Source: Bacillota bacterium
Lineage (GTDB): Bacteria; Bacillota; Clostridia; Lachnospirales; Lachnospiraceae
NCBI GenBank assembly: GCA_023411225.1
Contig: JAEYPA010000092.1
Location: 1-34,396, forward strand
Length of the DNA: 34,396 nucleotides
Direction of reading: 5' to 3'
The notes below the pieces were generated by a model. It did no database searches and was not told where the DNA came from. It saw only the letters and a list, made by a program, of their open reading frames with translations. Every line of letters starts with the position of its first letter. Position 1 is the stretch's first letter. This document shows positions 24,629-32,510 of this stretch, piece after piece. The translations under genes and the position numbers were made by a program.

Positions 24629-24818
24629 ACATTCCATCAACATCATTTGTATATGTGATCCCAGGTTTAATACTCCCTTCCATCACATACAAAATATGTC
24701 TTATATATACGTTTTATATGTAAATATATTAGACATTATTATTATAATCCATATTTTGTTAATTTGTAACTATTAAAGTTATTTATATTCACTTTTTTCA
24801 ATTACATACTATAATAAA

Positions 24819-24844
24819 ATAGAGCCCAAATTGTTAGGCTCTAT
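24819..24844 (-). terminator. Terminator of the sigma factor operon
   Basis: ATAGAGCC (24819-24826) pairs with GGCTCTAT (24837-24844) around a 10-base loop, followed on the minus strand by TTTATTATAG. It is six bases past the stop codon of the cysteine-rich gene. Confidence 0.8.
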
Positions 24845-24849
24845 CTATT

Positions 24850-25206
24850 TTATATTTTATTCACATACTTTTCATTGCATTTATTACATATCACTTCATA
24901 TTGATAACTATCCAGATTTTTCTCCAATATAGTAAATAGTGGAGACATGTCAGAAGGACAACAAAGTCTATTTTTATTAATTATTAGATTACTTTCTGCA
25001 ATAATCGCACTACTGACATCTCTAAACGCAATATGCATACTTCCATGGCTACCACACTTACACTGATACTCAAATTGAAAACTATCATATGTCACATAGC
25101 ACAAATAACCGATATTCTTACCACAATTGTCACAATAAATCCAACCTCCATATGTACTTGCAAGTCTTGTTTTTATCAGTTCTTTTATTATTGGTACTCT
25201 AGCCAT
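24850..25206 (-). CDS. Cysteine-rich zinc-ribbon-like protein next to an ECF sigma factor
   Basis: 118 residues with three putative zinc-binding groups: YCDNCGKNIGYLC (about 24-36), CKCGSH (about 49-54) and a C-terminal CNKCNEKY, plus a CC pair at about 81. It has no membrane helix. The start is one base after the sigma factor stop codon, with GGGGTG upstream, so it is co-translated with it. A regulatory role on the sigma factor (for example a soluble zinc-type anti-sigma) is possible from position only. I recognise no named family. Confidence 0.65.
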   Translation of the reverse strand: MARVPIIKELIKTRLASTYGGWIYCDNCGKNIGYLCYVTYDSFQFEYQCKCGSHGSMHIAFRDVSSAIIAESNLIINKNRLCCPSDMSPLFTILEKNLDSYQYEVICNKCNEKYVNKI

Positions 25207-25207
25207 A

Positions 25208-26041
25208 TTACACCCCTGTCATAATTGTTTTCAGACTATCTGAGGTAAGCAGCTTATGGAGAAATTGCTTCATCTCATTAGGAGCACTATATCTTGGCAT
25301 ATTTGCATAAATCAAAGATAGTTCATCCAATTCCTCCATAGCCTGTGTAAATTCAATCCTATCTACTTGCTCTGATTGGCTATATTCAAGATTCTGTGGA
25401 TTTAGCCGATGTGACGCAATAGCTAAGCCTACTCGCTTTTGGCAGTTACATTTACCTGTTTTAGACAAGCCACAATATTCTCCTAGGAAGTCTGCCACTT
25501 TTTTTCGTATACGAGATAACCTTTGTCGATAAGCCTCTGGTGTTAATTCCAATATCTCTCCACAGATTTTACTATCCATCTTAAACATTACACCTAGAAC
25601 ATAGATTAAGCGACTTTCCTTATCAAGACATTGTAGCATAACATTGGTACAGGATTGCTTTAATTCATCAGCCAATATTTTCTCGTCTACATTTTGAAGT
25701 AATTCTGGATTGTTTGGTATAAATCCTTGGTCAATGTCCTTGCCATAGATTTCAAAGCTCAAAGGCATTTGCGCAAACATATGCTTTTTGTAATTAATCA
25801 AGAAATTTATTGCAATCCGATAAACCCATGTAGAAAAAGCACTTTCCTTTCGGAAAGAAGATAGCTGAGTAATGATTTTAATAATGATCTCTTGAGTTGC
25901 ATCTTGTGCATCATGAGGGCTTCCAAGCATGCGAAGTGAAAGATTATATATCATATCTTCCACACTTATTATGAGAGTTTCCAACGCTGTTTTATTTCCT
26001 TCCAACGCTTTATCAACTAGTTCAAAGGTTTCATTTTGCAT
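25208..26041 (-). CDS. ECF-type RNA polymerase sigma factor with C-terminal extension
   Basis: 277 residues. Region 2 is visible at about 10-95 (LRMLGSPHDAQDATQEIIIK, then AFSTWVYRIAINFLINY), and region 4 at about 145-200 (SRLIYVLGVMFKMDSKICGEI, then AYRQRLSRIRKK). After it comes an extension of about 75 residues with CGLSKTGKCNCQKRV and a conserved-looking RLNPQNLEYS block, which is longer than in basic ECF factors. The ATG at 26041 has AAGGAGG seven bases upstream; an in-frame start at 26080 is less likely. A two-gene operon with the cysteine-rich protein ends at a terminator at 24819. Confidence 0.85.
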   Translation of the reverse strand: MQNETFELVDKALEGNKTALETLIISVEDMIYNLSLRMLGSPHDAQDATQEIIIKIITQLSSFRKESAFSTWVYRIAINFLINYKKHMFAQMPLSFEIYGKDIDQGFIPNNPELLQNVDEKILADELKQSCTNVMLQCLDKESRLIYVLGVMFKMDSKICGEILELTPEAYRQRLSRIRKKVADFLGEYCGLSKTGKCNCQKRVGLAIASHRLNPQNLEYSQSEQVDRIEFTQAMEELDELSLIYANMPRYSAPNEMKQFLHKLLTSDSLKTIMTGV

Positions 26042-26165
26042 AATTATTCCTCCTTGGATATTCTTCACTTTATTAGACACTCTGATATTGGAAGTTGTGA
26101 CAAAATATTTAAATCCTTTTACAAGTTAGGTAGAATTTAGCAATTATACAAAATGCACTTCTTTC

Positions 26166-26765
26166 TTACCTCTTTTGGACCTTTACTCTCATAATCGTTT
26201 TATAATTATCCATCTTCGTCTTTCGCATATCATTTAGATAGATATCATGAGTATATAAATCACAGTTTACATTATTTAGTTCAGCAAATACCTGCATTTT
26301 ATTAAGTGTGTCATTCATTAGATTATAATCACCGGCATGAAAACACTGAATACACTTTCCGAATTCTATTTTATTATAGTTTATTCTATCATATTCAATA
26401 TTTTTTCTCTTCTTCCTTGCTAATTCCTTAGCGCTTTCAACCATTTCCTCATGGATGAATTCAGGTTGCATAATCATCATAGTCCATGTAAATGTGGTTT
26501 TTTCATTGCTTTTATCAAGATACCAAGTAACCTCCATTGGATTTACTTTGTAATCCATGTTTAGTTGTTTACGTCCAATTTCAAACTTTAATAAATAGGA
26601 TATGGTATATAATGCTTCACAGGACTTTTGAAAATCCTCTTCCCTCGGATGACCACTTCCTTCAAAAGTCAGATAACCCATTAGAGGAACATCCACAAAA
26701 AAAGGCTTTGCCTTTTTACTAGTATATAAAAGCTTAAGATTATCACTATATTGATACTTTTCCAT
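26166..26765 (-). CDS. Stand-alone GyrI-like small-molecule-binding protein
   Basis: 199 residues of the GyrI/YdhR-like SHS2 fold group: FVDVPLMGYLTFEGSGHP near the N-terminus, then the central TFTWTMMIMQPEFI, and the C-terminal FHAGDYNLMNDTL and THDIYLNDMRKTK blocks. There is no DNA-binding domain. Such proteins bind hydrophobic ligands, and some hydrolyse cyclopropanoid toxins. It follows the BtrH-like gene by 11 bases and is likely in the same MerR-controlled operon, next to a MerR regulator that also has a GyrI-like domain, suggesting a shared ligand. Confidence 0.75.
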   Translation of the reverse strand: MEKYQYSDNLKLLYTSKKAKPFFVDVPLMGYLTFEGSGHPREEDFQKSCEALYTISYLLKFEIGRKQLNMDYKVNPMEVTWYLDKSNEKTTFTWTMMIMQPEFIHEEMVESAKELARKKRKNIEYDRINYNKIEFGKCIQCFHAGDYNLMNDTLNKMQVFAELNNVNCDLYTHDIYLNDMRKTKMDNYKTIMRVKVQKR

Positions 26766-26776
26766 GATGATTTCTC

Positions 26777-27832
26777 CTATTGTTCCGCTCTAATCAGTTC
26801 ATAGGCTTCTCTTGCACTTCTTCCATTATCTAGTAATAACTCCTTAATCTCTGTTGTACTATCACTATCCTTAAGATAATCACTCACTATGTAATGCACT
26901 ATCTTTTCAATATTCTTTCCACATATCTGAAATAACTCCCCTGACTTAATCCAAGAACTGTGCCCATATTTTTCACCAAGTACACTCAACATAACACCAA
27001 ACCGATCGTAGTTCCCGTGGTAAGGGATATCTTTCCCTTTTTCACCCAGAATAGGATTCGGTAGTTTTGGCACCATACCCATCCATTCCGTCATTGCTAC
27101 CAGATGCTTCTTATATTCATCCTTGGAATACTGTTCTTTCCACACCGGTAATAACTCTGCAAGCTTCCAATAAGCATTCACCCCAACAAAATCTGGTTTT
27201 ATGCATAGCTGACGCTCCGCCTTCTGTTTCACGCATACTTTAGCTAATTCATATTGATTCAGTAACGTGTCGGATAGTTTAAACCGTATAAAACCATTCT
27301 TTCCACCACTAGGGCTCTTTTCTATCTGCCAGGCTTGTATTAATTCACTTTCAGGGAGTTCCTGTAACTCTACTCGGTCACAGTCATAGATATAAACACA
27401 ACTTTTGTCACTATCATATCCTACCATCATCACATAATGCATTGGGATATGAACATTGTGATACATCTTCAAGTAGGGAAGATAGTACATATCTAGTGGG
27501 CCAAGAATAACAGGACTTCCATTATCAATCTCTTTTTTTATAGAGGAAAGAGCATAGGCCAAGGTTCTACCCTCCGAGACTTGATACTGTAAGCCAAGCA
27601 CCTCCTTGATTCTATCGTAAGTCTTTTTAGTTCTTCCATCACAGGTACTAAGAAAATGAGGTTTTTCCCTATCCATCTTCAACAGTACTGTCTCCCCATA
27701 ACTGCTAAGTGCAAGCAGAAACCCATCTGGAAGTTCCTGATTTGTTCTAGTTGCATACACATCTTCGATACCACTCCACATACAACAGCCACTTGCAAGG
27801 TGGTGTTTTACATCAATGATTACTTTACTCAT
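26777..27832 (-). CDS. BtrH-N/C39-like protein (cysteine peptidase fold, possibly acyltransferase)
   Basis: 351 residues. The N-terminal half has a papain-like arrangement: HHLASGCCMWSG with Cys16/Cys17, then HYVMMVGYD with His132 and YIYDCD with Asp150. This matches the BtrH N-terminal/DUF4872 type of protein, named after the butirosin acyltransferase BtrH. The C-terminal half (about 200-351) is helical with KLAELLPVWKEQY and GKNIEKIVHYIVSD. It is downstream of a promoter overlapping the merR stop and upstream of the GyrI-like gene. Whether it transfers an acyl group or cleaves an amide is unknown, and the substrate is unknown. The family call is from motifs, without a search. Confidence 0.6.
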   Translation of the reverse strand: MSKVIIDVKHHLASGCCMWSGIEDVYATRTNQELPDGFLLALSSYGETVLLKMDREKPHFLSTCDGRTKKTYDRIKEVLGLQYQVSEGRTLAYALSSIKKEIDNGSPVILGPLDMYYLPYLKMYHNVHIPMHYVMMVGYDSDKSCVYIYDCDRVELQELPESELIQAWQIEKSPSGGKNGFIRFKLSDTLLNQYELAKVCVKQKAERQLCIKPDFVGVNAYWKLAELLPVWKEQYSKDEYKKHLVAMTEWMGMVPKLPNPILGEKGKDIPYHGNYDRFGVMLSVLGEKYGHSSWIKSGELFQICGKNIEKIVHYIVSDYLKDSDSTTEIKELLLDNGRSAREAYELIRAEQ

Positions 27833-27866
27833 AATATTATCCTTTCTAATTTCGTATTTTATAGAA

Positions 27867-27897
27867 AGGATAAACCCTCGTATAATGTAAGAGTCAA
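27867..27897 (-). promoter_or_regulatory. MerR-type promoter with 19-bp spacer
   Basis: On the minus strand TTGACT (27897-27892) and TATCCT (27872-27867) are separated by 19 bp, the over-long spacing that MerR-family activators unwind. The spacer holds an imperfect dyad, CTTACATTATACGAGGGTT, whose GACTCT and AGGGTT arms resemble known MerR boxes. It overlaps the end of the adjacent merR gene and points at the BtrH-like gene. An 11-bp inverted repeat (27838-27848 and 27862-27872) overlaps the -10 and the downstream ribosome site. Confidence 0.7.
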
Positions 27898-28715
27898 GAA
27901 TAAATTATGCTTTTTTCTTTTACTGGAAAGCAAAGCTCTGTAACAAATTCATTTTCATCTGTACAATTTCCAGGAGATTTATGATAAATGGTAAATACAC
28001 GACCATTAATCTCTAGCTTATTGGCCTCCAACCATTTAGCAACCATCCTATTAATCTCATATATTTTTTTATAGGTTCCCATAAACACCATGGAGGCCAC
28101 CTCTTGTTCTTCCACTTTAAAAACTTGAAGTGGATTTTCAACCGTATAACACTTATCAATCGGGAATTGCACTTCTAGTTGCATCTTCCCGGATTGTTCC
28201 TCAACGCCTTTATAAATGGCGATAGCCGGTGCTAAAGGTTCAACCATAATATGATTTTTCTGACAGGCTGCACCTAATCTATTCCACATAATGCCCTCAT
28301 CTGGATATGTACTTATCTCACCACAAAGGCTTGCCACCCACATGGCATGCATTCTTTTACGCACTATGTTTAATGCATATTCCTCTGCATTCTCTAAATT
28401 CATTACGGATTTAATGTGCTCGATCTGTCTTTTCGTCTTTTCAAGTTCCTCATATTTACTGTGCAGTTTCTCCTGCAAAAAAGAATTAATATCAGCCTGC
28501 GATTGCGACATAATCTTACGTATGTCTTCCAGACCAAACCCCATCTCCTTTAAAGCGATAATCTGATTGGCTTGTATCAGCTGTTCTTTATCATAATACC
28601 GATATCCACTAGCTTCATCTATATAGCTAGGAACAAGAAGACCAATTCTATCATAATGCCTTAACATATTAATACTAATGGATGACAATTCCACAAATTC
28701 ACCAATTCTAAGCAT
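27894..28715 (-). CDS. MerR-family regulator with GyrI-like effector domain
   Basis: 273 residues. The N-terminal winged helix (MLRIGEFVELSSISINMLRH, then YYDKEQLIQANQIIALKEMGFGLEDI) is typical of MerR proteins that lack a metal site. A coiled coil follows (about 75-108), then a GyrI/BmrR-like ligand domain (about 115-270; IAIYKGVEEQSGKM, then NEFVTELCFPV). Such regulators sense bulky organic compounds. The start has AAGGAGG upstream. The presumed target is the promoter at 27867-27897 in front of the BtrH-like gene. Confidence 0.88.
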   Translation of the reverse strand: MLRIGEFVELSSISINMLRHYDRIGLLVPSYIDEASGYRYYDKEQLIQANQIIALKEMGFGLEDIRKIMSQSQADINSFLQEKLHSKYEELEKTKRQIEHIKSVMNLENAEEYALNIVRKRMHAMWVASLCGEISTYPDEGIMWNRLGAACQKNHIMVEPLAPAIAIYKGVEEQSGKMQLEVQFPIDKCYTVENPLQVFKVEEQEVASMVFMGTYKKIYEINRMVAKWLEANKLEINGRVFTIYHKSPGNCTDENEFVTELCFPVKEKSIIYS

Positions 28716-28741
28716 TCATATCTTCCTCCTTCACAATCCTT

Positions 28742-28870
28742 TCTTACTATTTCTTGCTTTGTTTAGACAACCATTTAAAAAAGAGTAACTTCTTTACTAT
28801 ATGATCTGTTAAAGCATGAGTAAACCAAATGGGTATCTCAACAATATTGGCAAGCCATCCACTGATAGTT
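28742..28870 (-). pseudogene. C-terminal fragment of a lost gene
   Basis: In the 28716-28956 gap, one minus-strand frame reads as protein-like sequence, SGWLANIVEIPIWFTHALTD followed by HIVKKLLFFKWLSKQSKK and a stop. It starts after an upstream stop and has no start codon. The composition looks like real coding sequence, not chance AT-rich frame. I could not place the family. The rest of the gap shows only an AT-rich stretch with a TATAAT. Confidence 0.35.
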
Positions 28871-28956
28871 CTAATTTGGTATATTATAACATATTATGAT
28901 AGTTTTTTCTGTCTAAAATTGTAACAATAGAGTAAGCTAATTTCCAAGCATCTCTT

Positions 28957-30015
28957 CTAAATTACTTTTGTTTTGCGATCTATCTTATTTTCCCAAATTC
29001 CTGTCATTTTAGGTATATCACCTAAATCTATAATACCCTTCCATCTGAAATAAGTTGGCCATCTCTTGAAGATACTCACAAATGAAAATAATAGTTTATA
29101 AGCCATAGGATATCTTCTCGGTTTCCACTTTTCAAATTGATTCAGCTCAACATGAGCCTTATCCCCAATTCTTATTAAATGGTACTGTCCCTCTGTAATT
29201 TTATCAGAAGATATATGTATTTCAAAATTGCCCTTTATACACTGATGTTCAGGCAAATCTAGTAAATTAGGAAAACCTTCCGGAAAATATAACTTCGCAC
29301 TATGTACACCCTCACCTAACTGTATCTGTTCCACTTTTCCACGTTCGTTACATGAGACTACTGTATTCCCAAGTATTACTTTCTTTCCCGGTCCTCCTTT
29401 AAAACATAATGGATTTGTACCATTACTGTTAAGCGCTACAGTACTCATCTCTGAACAATATCTCACCATATAGGTGCGGTGACCCTTAATTATAATTGGA
29501 AGTGCTAAAACTTCAAGTACTTGCCCCCCTAAAGAGCAATTGATTTGTGTATTCTTAAAATATACAAAATCAGCATCTGTCAAATAAACAAATAACAATT
29601 TCTTTGGTTTTTCAATTACACTACCAATTGGAGCTAAAAACGGAACAGGATATTTCTCAGTGCTTTTTTCTATCACTCGTAACTCATTCTTTCTTCCTTG
29701 AGAATCTGTGAAACTAAGGTGTAACTGTAGCCCCTGTTCTGTTATTTCAAATGCCTTCTGTTCAAAGTAAGTCATTTTCATTTCATTGATTCCAGCGCCA
29801 ATACTAAGATTTTGATCCGGTATTACACCTTCTTCATAATATACATCGACTTTTCTATCTTTTCTATACCGTAATAGGCGAATTCCCTTTCCATTAATTG
29901 GATCATCAAAGAGCTGTGGTTCAAAACCCTCAAATTCTTTATTCCCTTTGAAGCTAATTACAGCCAGTCTTCTCATTGGTTCGAATACAAAATGAAATGG
30001 TAACACATATTTCAT
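28957..30015 (-). CDS. Protein of unknown function in a TetR-linked pair
   Basis: 352 residues with no signal peptide or clear membrane helix. It is beta-rich with blocks such as MRRLAVISFKGNKEFEGF, GQVLEVLALPIIIKGHRTYM and a basic aromatic C-terminus (KWKPRRYPMAYKLL, RWPTYFRWKG). I do not recognise the family. Its ribosome site (AAGGAGG) lies in the last codons of the tetR gene, and its start is two bases after that stop, so TetR likely controls it. A degraded copy of its 3' part lies at 32345-32510, so the gene has been duplicated locally. Confidence 0.65.
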   Translation of the reverse strand: MKYVLPFHFVFEPMRRLAVISFKGNKEFEGFEPQLFDDPINGKGIRLLRYRKDRKVDVYYEEGVIPDQNLSIGAGINEMKMTYFEQKAFEITEQGLQLHLSFTDSQGRKNELRVIEKSTEKYPVPFLAPIGSVIEKPKKLLFVYLTDADFVYFKNTQINCSLGGQVLEVLALPIIIKGHRTYMVRYCSEMSTVALNSNGTNPLCFKGGPGKKVILGNTVVSCNERGKVEQIQLGEGVHSAKLYFPEGFPNLLDLPEHQCIKGNFEIHISSDKITEGQYHLIRIGDKAHVELNQFEKWKPRRYPMAYKLLFSFVSIFKRWPTYFRWKGIIDLGDIPKMTGIWENKIDRKTKVI

Positions 30016-30017
30016 TT

Positions 30018-30617
30018 CTAAACCTCCTTAATATTCTTGACTTCTATTCCTTCTGCTATCATTTGTGTCATTGTATGAAAGGAATCCTCTGTATTAACTA
30101 TATCTGTTTCATCCACTTTTCCCATCATATAAAAGAAGCCAATATATGCGCTCCATATGCAAAAAGCTATTTGTTTTACATCAATATCCCTTAATTCCCC
30201 TTTCTCGATTCCTTGTTGTAATGCTTCTTCTATCATACTTAGCCAAGGATTGATACGTTCCTTTCTAACAGAATACTTATCTATCATTATTAAATCAAAA
30301 ATATCTTTATCCTTTAGCGCGATTTCCATCACTTTATGAAAGATTGATTTAATATTGTCAATTGTTCCCTTGTTTGATCCATCATTATTCTGAATAATGT
30401 GAATAATCTCCTTGTTAGCCATATCATGAATAGAATCAATGATTTCCTGCTTATTCTTAAAATGATAATAAATAACACCTGTTGTATATCCCATCCTTTT
30501 TCCAATGTTCCGTATGGATACAGCTTCCATTCCATTTTCCTTGATTAATTCAATTGTTGTTTGAATAATTAAATTCCTAACAGATTCACTTCGTTCTTTT
30601 TGTGCATCTCTACCCAT
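30018..30617 (-). CDS. TetR/AcrR-family transcriptional regulator
   Basis: 199 residues. The N-terminal helix-turn-helix (about 25-60) reads AVSIRNIGKRMGYTTGVIYY followed by HFKNKQEIIDSI, a standard TetR signature. The C-terminal ligand domain is diverged, as is normal. The start has AGAGGA upstream. It is the first gene of a two-gene operon with the unknown protein at 28957 and has a near-consensus promoter at 30658-30686 with repeated GTTATAT motifs that may be its operator. Confidence 0.9.
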   Translation of the reverse strand: MGRDAQKERSESVRNLIIQTTIELIKENGMEAVSIRNIGKRMGYTTGVIYYHFKNKQEIIDSIHDMANKEIIHIIQNNDGSNKGTIDNIKSIFHKVMEIALKDKDIFDLIMIDKYSVRKERINPWLSMIEEALQQGIEKGELRDIDVKQIAFCIWSAYIGFFYMMGKVDETDIVNTEDSFHTMTQMIAEGIEVKNIKEV

Positions 30618-30657
30618 AACATCCTCTTTTCATAACGCTGTTATATTTTATATCAAT

Positions 30658-30686
30658 GTTATATTACAATTCTCTTACTTTGTCAA
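30658..30686 (-). promoter_or_regulatory. Promoter of the tetR operon
   Basis: Minus-strand TTGACA (30686-30681), a 17-bp spacer and TATAAC (30663-30658). Downstream to 30632 lie ATAAC-GCT-GTTAT and a second GTTATAT, forming dyads and direct repeats suited to autorepression by TetR. Confidence 0.7.
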
Positions 30687-30782
30687 ACATATATTTGCAA
30701 TTAACTACAATTTCTTTATTCTCCTTCAAATCATGACCACCCGTAAAATAGCAGGAAGTTTATTGTTTCATCTAAATCCCAC

Positions 30783-30806
30783 AAAAAAGGCCATCTTTCG
30801 ATGGCC
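30783..30806 (-). terminator. Terminator of the PNPOx-fold gene
   Basis: GGCCATC (30789-30795) and GATGGCC (30800-30806) form a 7-bp stem with a TTTC loop; on the minus strand it is followed by TTTTTT. Confidence 0.88.
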
Positions 30807-30833
30807 ATTGACTTCAGTAACAATTCCGTTACT

Positions 30834-31274
30834 CTAGAATTGTACTCTAGGAGCTTCTCCTTCTTTTAAATTCCACTTCATATTCCATATATAGGCGGAA
30901 GCATTTACTATACGAAATATTGCAACATGAGTATCTGAATTGGCACGCTCGATGTTTCCAAATAACCAAGCACGTTCCTCTTTTAATCGGCTTACCAAAT
31001 CTTCATCCTCTACTACTTCAGCAGTTCCAGTAACACGAAGCATTTCAAAATCAGGCTTATCTGCATTACGTATAAATCCTGCTTCCATCTTTGGATTCTT
31101 CATAATCTGACTATATAGGCTTTTTGACTTACCGGTATGATAATAAAATCCGGTCTCATCAGCAAACCACAATAACATGCCACGTACATGAGGCTGATCC
31201 TCCTCACAAGTTGCGAGCCAGCTACTCGGATTTTGATTAGCAAACTCCAAAATATCTTTCATTAATTCATTCAT
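30834..31274 (-). CDS. Pyridoxamine 5'-phosphate oxidase-fold (flavin-binding) stress protein
   Basis: 146 residues of the general stress protein 26/PNPOx-like split-barrel family: SSWLATCEEDQPHVRGMLLW, then GFYYHTGKSKSLYSQIMKNP, and a middle VTGTAEVVED. These small proteins bind FMN or F420-like flavins and are dimers; many have no known activity. The start has AGGAGG nine bases upstream. It is a single-gene unit between a palindromic promoter region (31302-31321) and a strong terminator. Confidence 0.85.
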   Translation of the reverse strand: MNELMKDILEFANQNPSSWLATCEEDQPHVRGMLLWFADETGFYYHTGKSKSLYSQIMKNPKMEAGFIRNADKPDFEMLRVTGTAEVVEDEDLVSRLKEERAWLFGNIERANSDTHVAIFRIVNASAYIWNMKWNLKEGEAPRVQF

Positions 31275-31301
31275 ATGTATTTCCTCCTTTTATTTTAGAG
31301 C

Positions 31302-31321
31302 CTATTTTATACATAAAATAG
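31302..31321. promoter_or_regulatory. Palindrome upstream of the PNPOx-fold gene
   Basis: CTATTTTAT-AC-ATAAAATAG has 9-bp perfect arms, 28 bases upstream of the gene start. It is AT-rich and may be an operator or part of the -10 region. Confidence 0.4.
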
Positions 31322-31340
31322 ACAATTTACTTTCAGAATA

Positions 31341-32273
31341 TTACTTAGTTTTATCAATATTCTCTGATTTTTGCTGCAGCAACTTTTGACGAAATGTTAT
31401 CGGAGACATATGATACTCTTCTGTGAAACAGGAGGTAAAATATGAAGGAGTACTAAATCCGCATTTAAGTGCAATCTCCGTAATATTATCTATATTACTA
31501 AACAACATATTGTGTGCTTTTTTTAATCGTAACTTTTTCAGATAGTCAATAGGTGTTTCTCCGGTAACTGTTTTAAATATCTTAGTAAAATGGCTAGAAG
31601 AAAGATTCGATAGTACGGCCAAATCCTCTAGCTTTATTTTTTCATTATAATGACTAGTCATATACGCTATAGCACGGTTTATCTCAAATCGATTGTATAA
31701 TGGGATAATTTGAGAAGTATGATTAAGGACAGTCCGCACTATCAAATGCACTACTGACATAGCAAGTTGATTTAAGTAATCCACATTACTACACTCCAAT
31801 TCACCAGCCTCCAGCATAAAACACTTTAATAGGCCTAACAACTCTGCGTGAGGCATAAATCGCTCACCACAGAATATAGGTAATGCTTCTGAATATTGTC
31901 GAAAGATCTCTTGAAACAATCCCTTGTCTATCATTATTGCTATATAACACTTAAATCCCTCTTTCTTTGGTTCCTGATGAATTATGTTCGGGGACAAAGC
32001 AACTAAGTTTTTTCCATCAGAAAACTCATAGAGTACATGCTTTCCTTCTATAATAAACTCAGTGTAGGATTCAAGATAGTAAATAAATGAATATGCAGGG
32101 TGAGTATGACTTGGTGTAATAGCATACTTACACAGTCCTCTGGATGGAAGAAACATGCTGACCAATGGATGTAAAAAGCAATCAATGTTTTCATATATTT
32201 GATTTCTTGTATTTTCATCAATATCGCCTACTAGTCGATTCAAAGTCTCTGTGTTTTCTTTACTAAACGCCAT
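31341..32273 (-). CDS. AraC-family transcriptional regulator (cupin type)
   Basis: 310 residues. The N-terminal half is a cupin-like sensor domain (about 20-160), and the C-terminal 100 residues are the AraC double helix-turn-helix: KIKLEDLAVLSNLSSSHFTK, then ITEIALKCGFSTPSYFTSCF and the final EYHMSPITFRQ. It resembles regulators of sugar or stress genes. The start has GGGGA upstream. The PNPOx-fold gene is 66 bases downstream and may be its target or simply its neighbour. Confidence 0.88.
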   Translation of the reverse strand: MAFSKENTETLNRLVGDIDENTRNQIYENIDCFLHPLVSMFLPSRGLCKYAITPSHTHPAYSFIYYLESYTEFIIEGKHVLYEFSDGKNLVALSPNIIHQEPKKEGFKCYIAIMIDKGLFQEIFRQYSEALPIFCGERFMPHAELLGLLKCFMLEAGELECSNVDYLNQLAMSVVHLIVRTVLNHTSQIIPLYNRFEINRAIAYMTSHYNEKIKLEDLAVLSNLSSSHFTKIFKTVTGETPIDYLKKLRLKKAHNMLFSNIDNITEIALKCGFSTPSYFTSCFTEEYHMSPITFRQKLLQQKSENIDKTK

Positions 32274-32344
32274 ATATTCCCCTGCTTCCTAATCAATATC
32301 CCCTTATCACTCAGTATAATACATTTCTTTCTTATTTTCAGATA

Positions 32345-32510
32345 ATCCTGTCCTCTTAGGTGTTGCACCTAATTAACCATACCTTTCCAAGTATAGTAGG
32401 TAGGATATTTCTTAAAGATATTCAAAAATGTATATTATAAGTTTTATGTTATAGGATGTCTTCTCGGTTTCTACTTTAAAACATGTTCAGCTCAACATGA
32501 ACCCTATCCC
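32345..32510 (-). pseudogene. Degraded duplicate of the 3' part of gene 28957-30015
   Basis: This stretch aligns along its length with 28999-29168 of the unknown gene, for example the shared string TCTTCTCGGTTTC and TTCAGCTCAACATGA. Translated on the minus strand it gives VHVELNMF where the gene has AHVELNQF, and KYPTYYTWKG where it has RWPTYFRWKG, but with frameshifts and stops in between. It abuts the alpha/beta hydrolase stop codon. The remaining part of the 32274-32344 gap shows nothing I can support. Confidence 0.8.

Noticed and set aside
24419..24646. Minus-strand ORF of 75 residues
   Set aside because: Low-complexity composition and no ribosome site; the plus-strand frames over the same bases look more like real protein.
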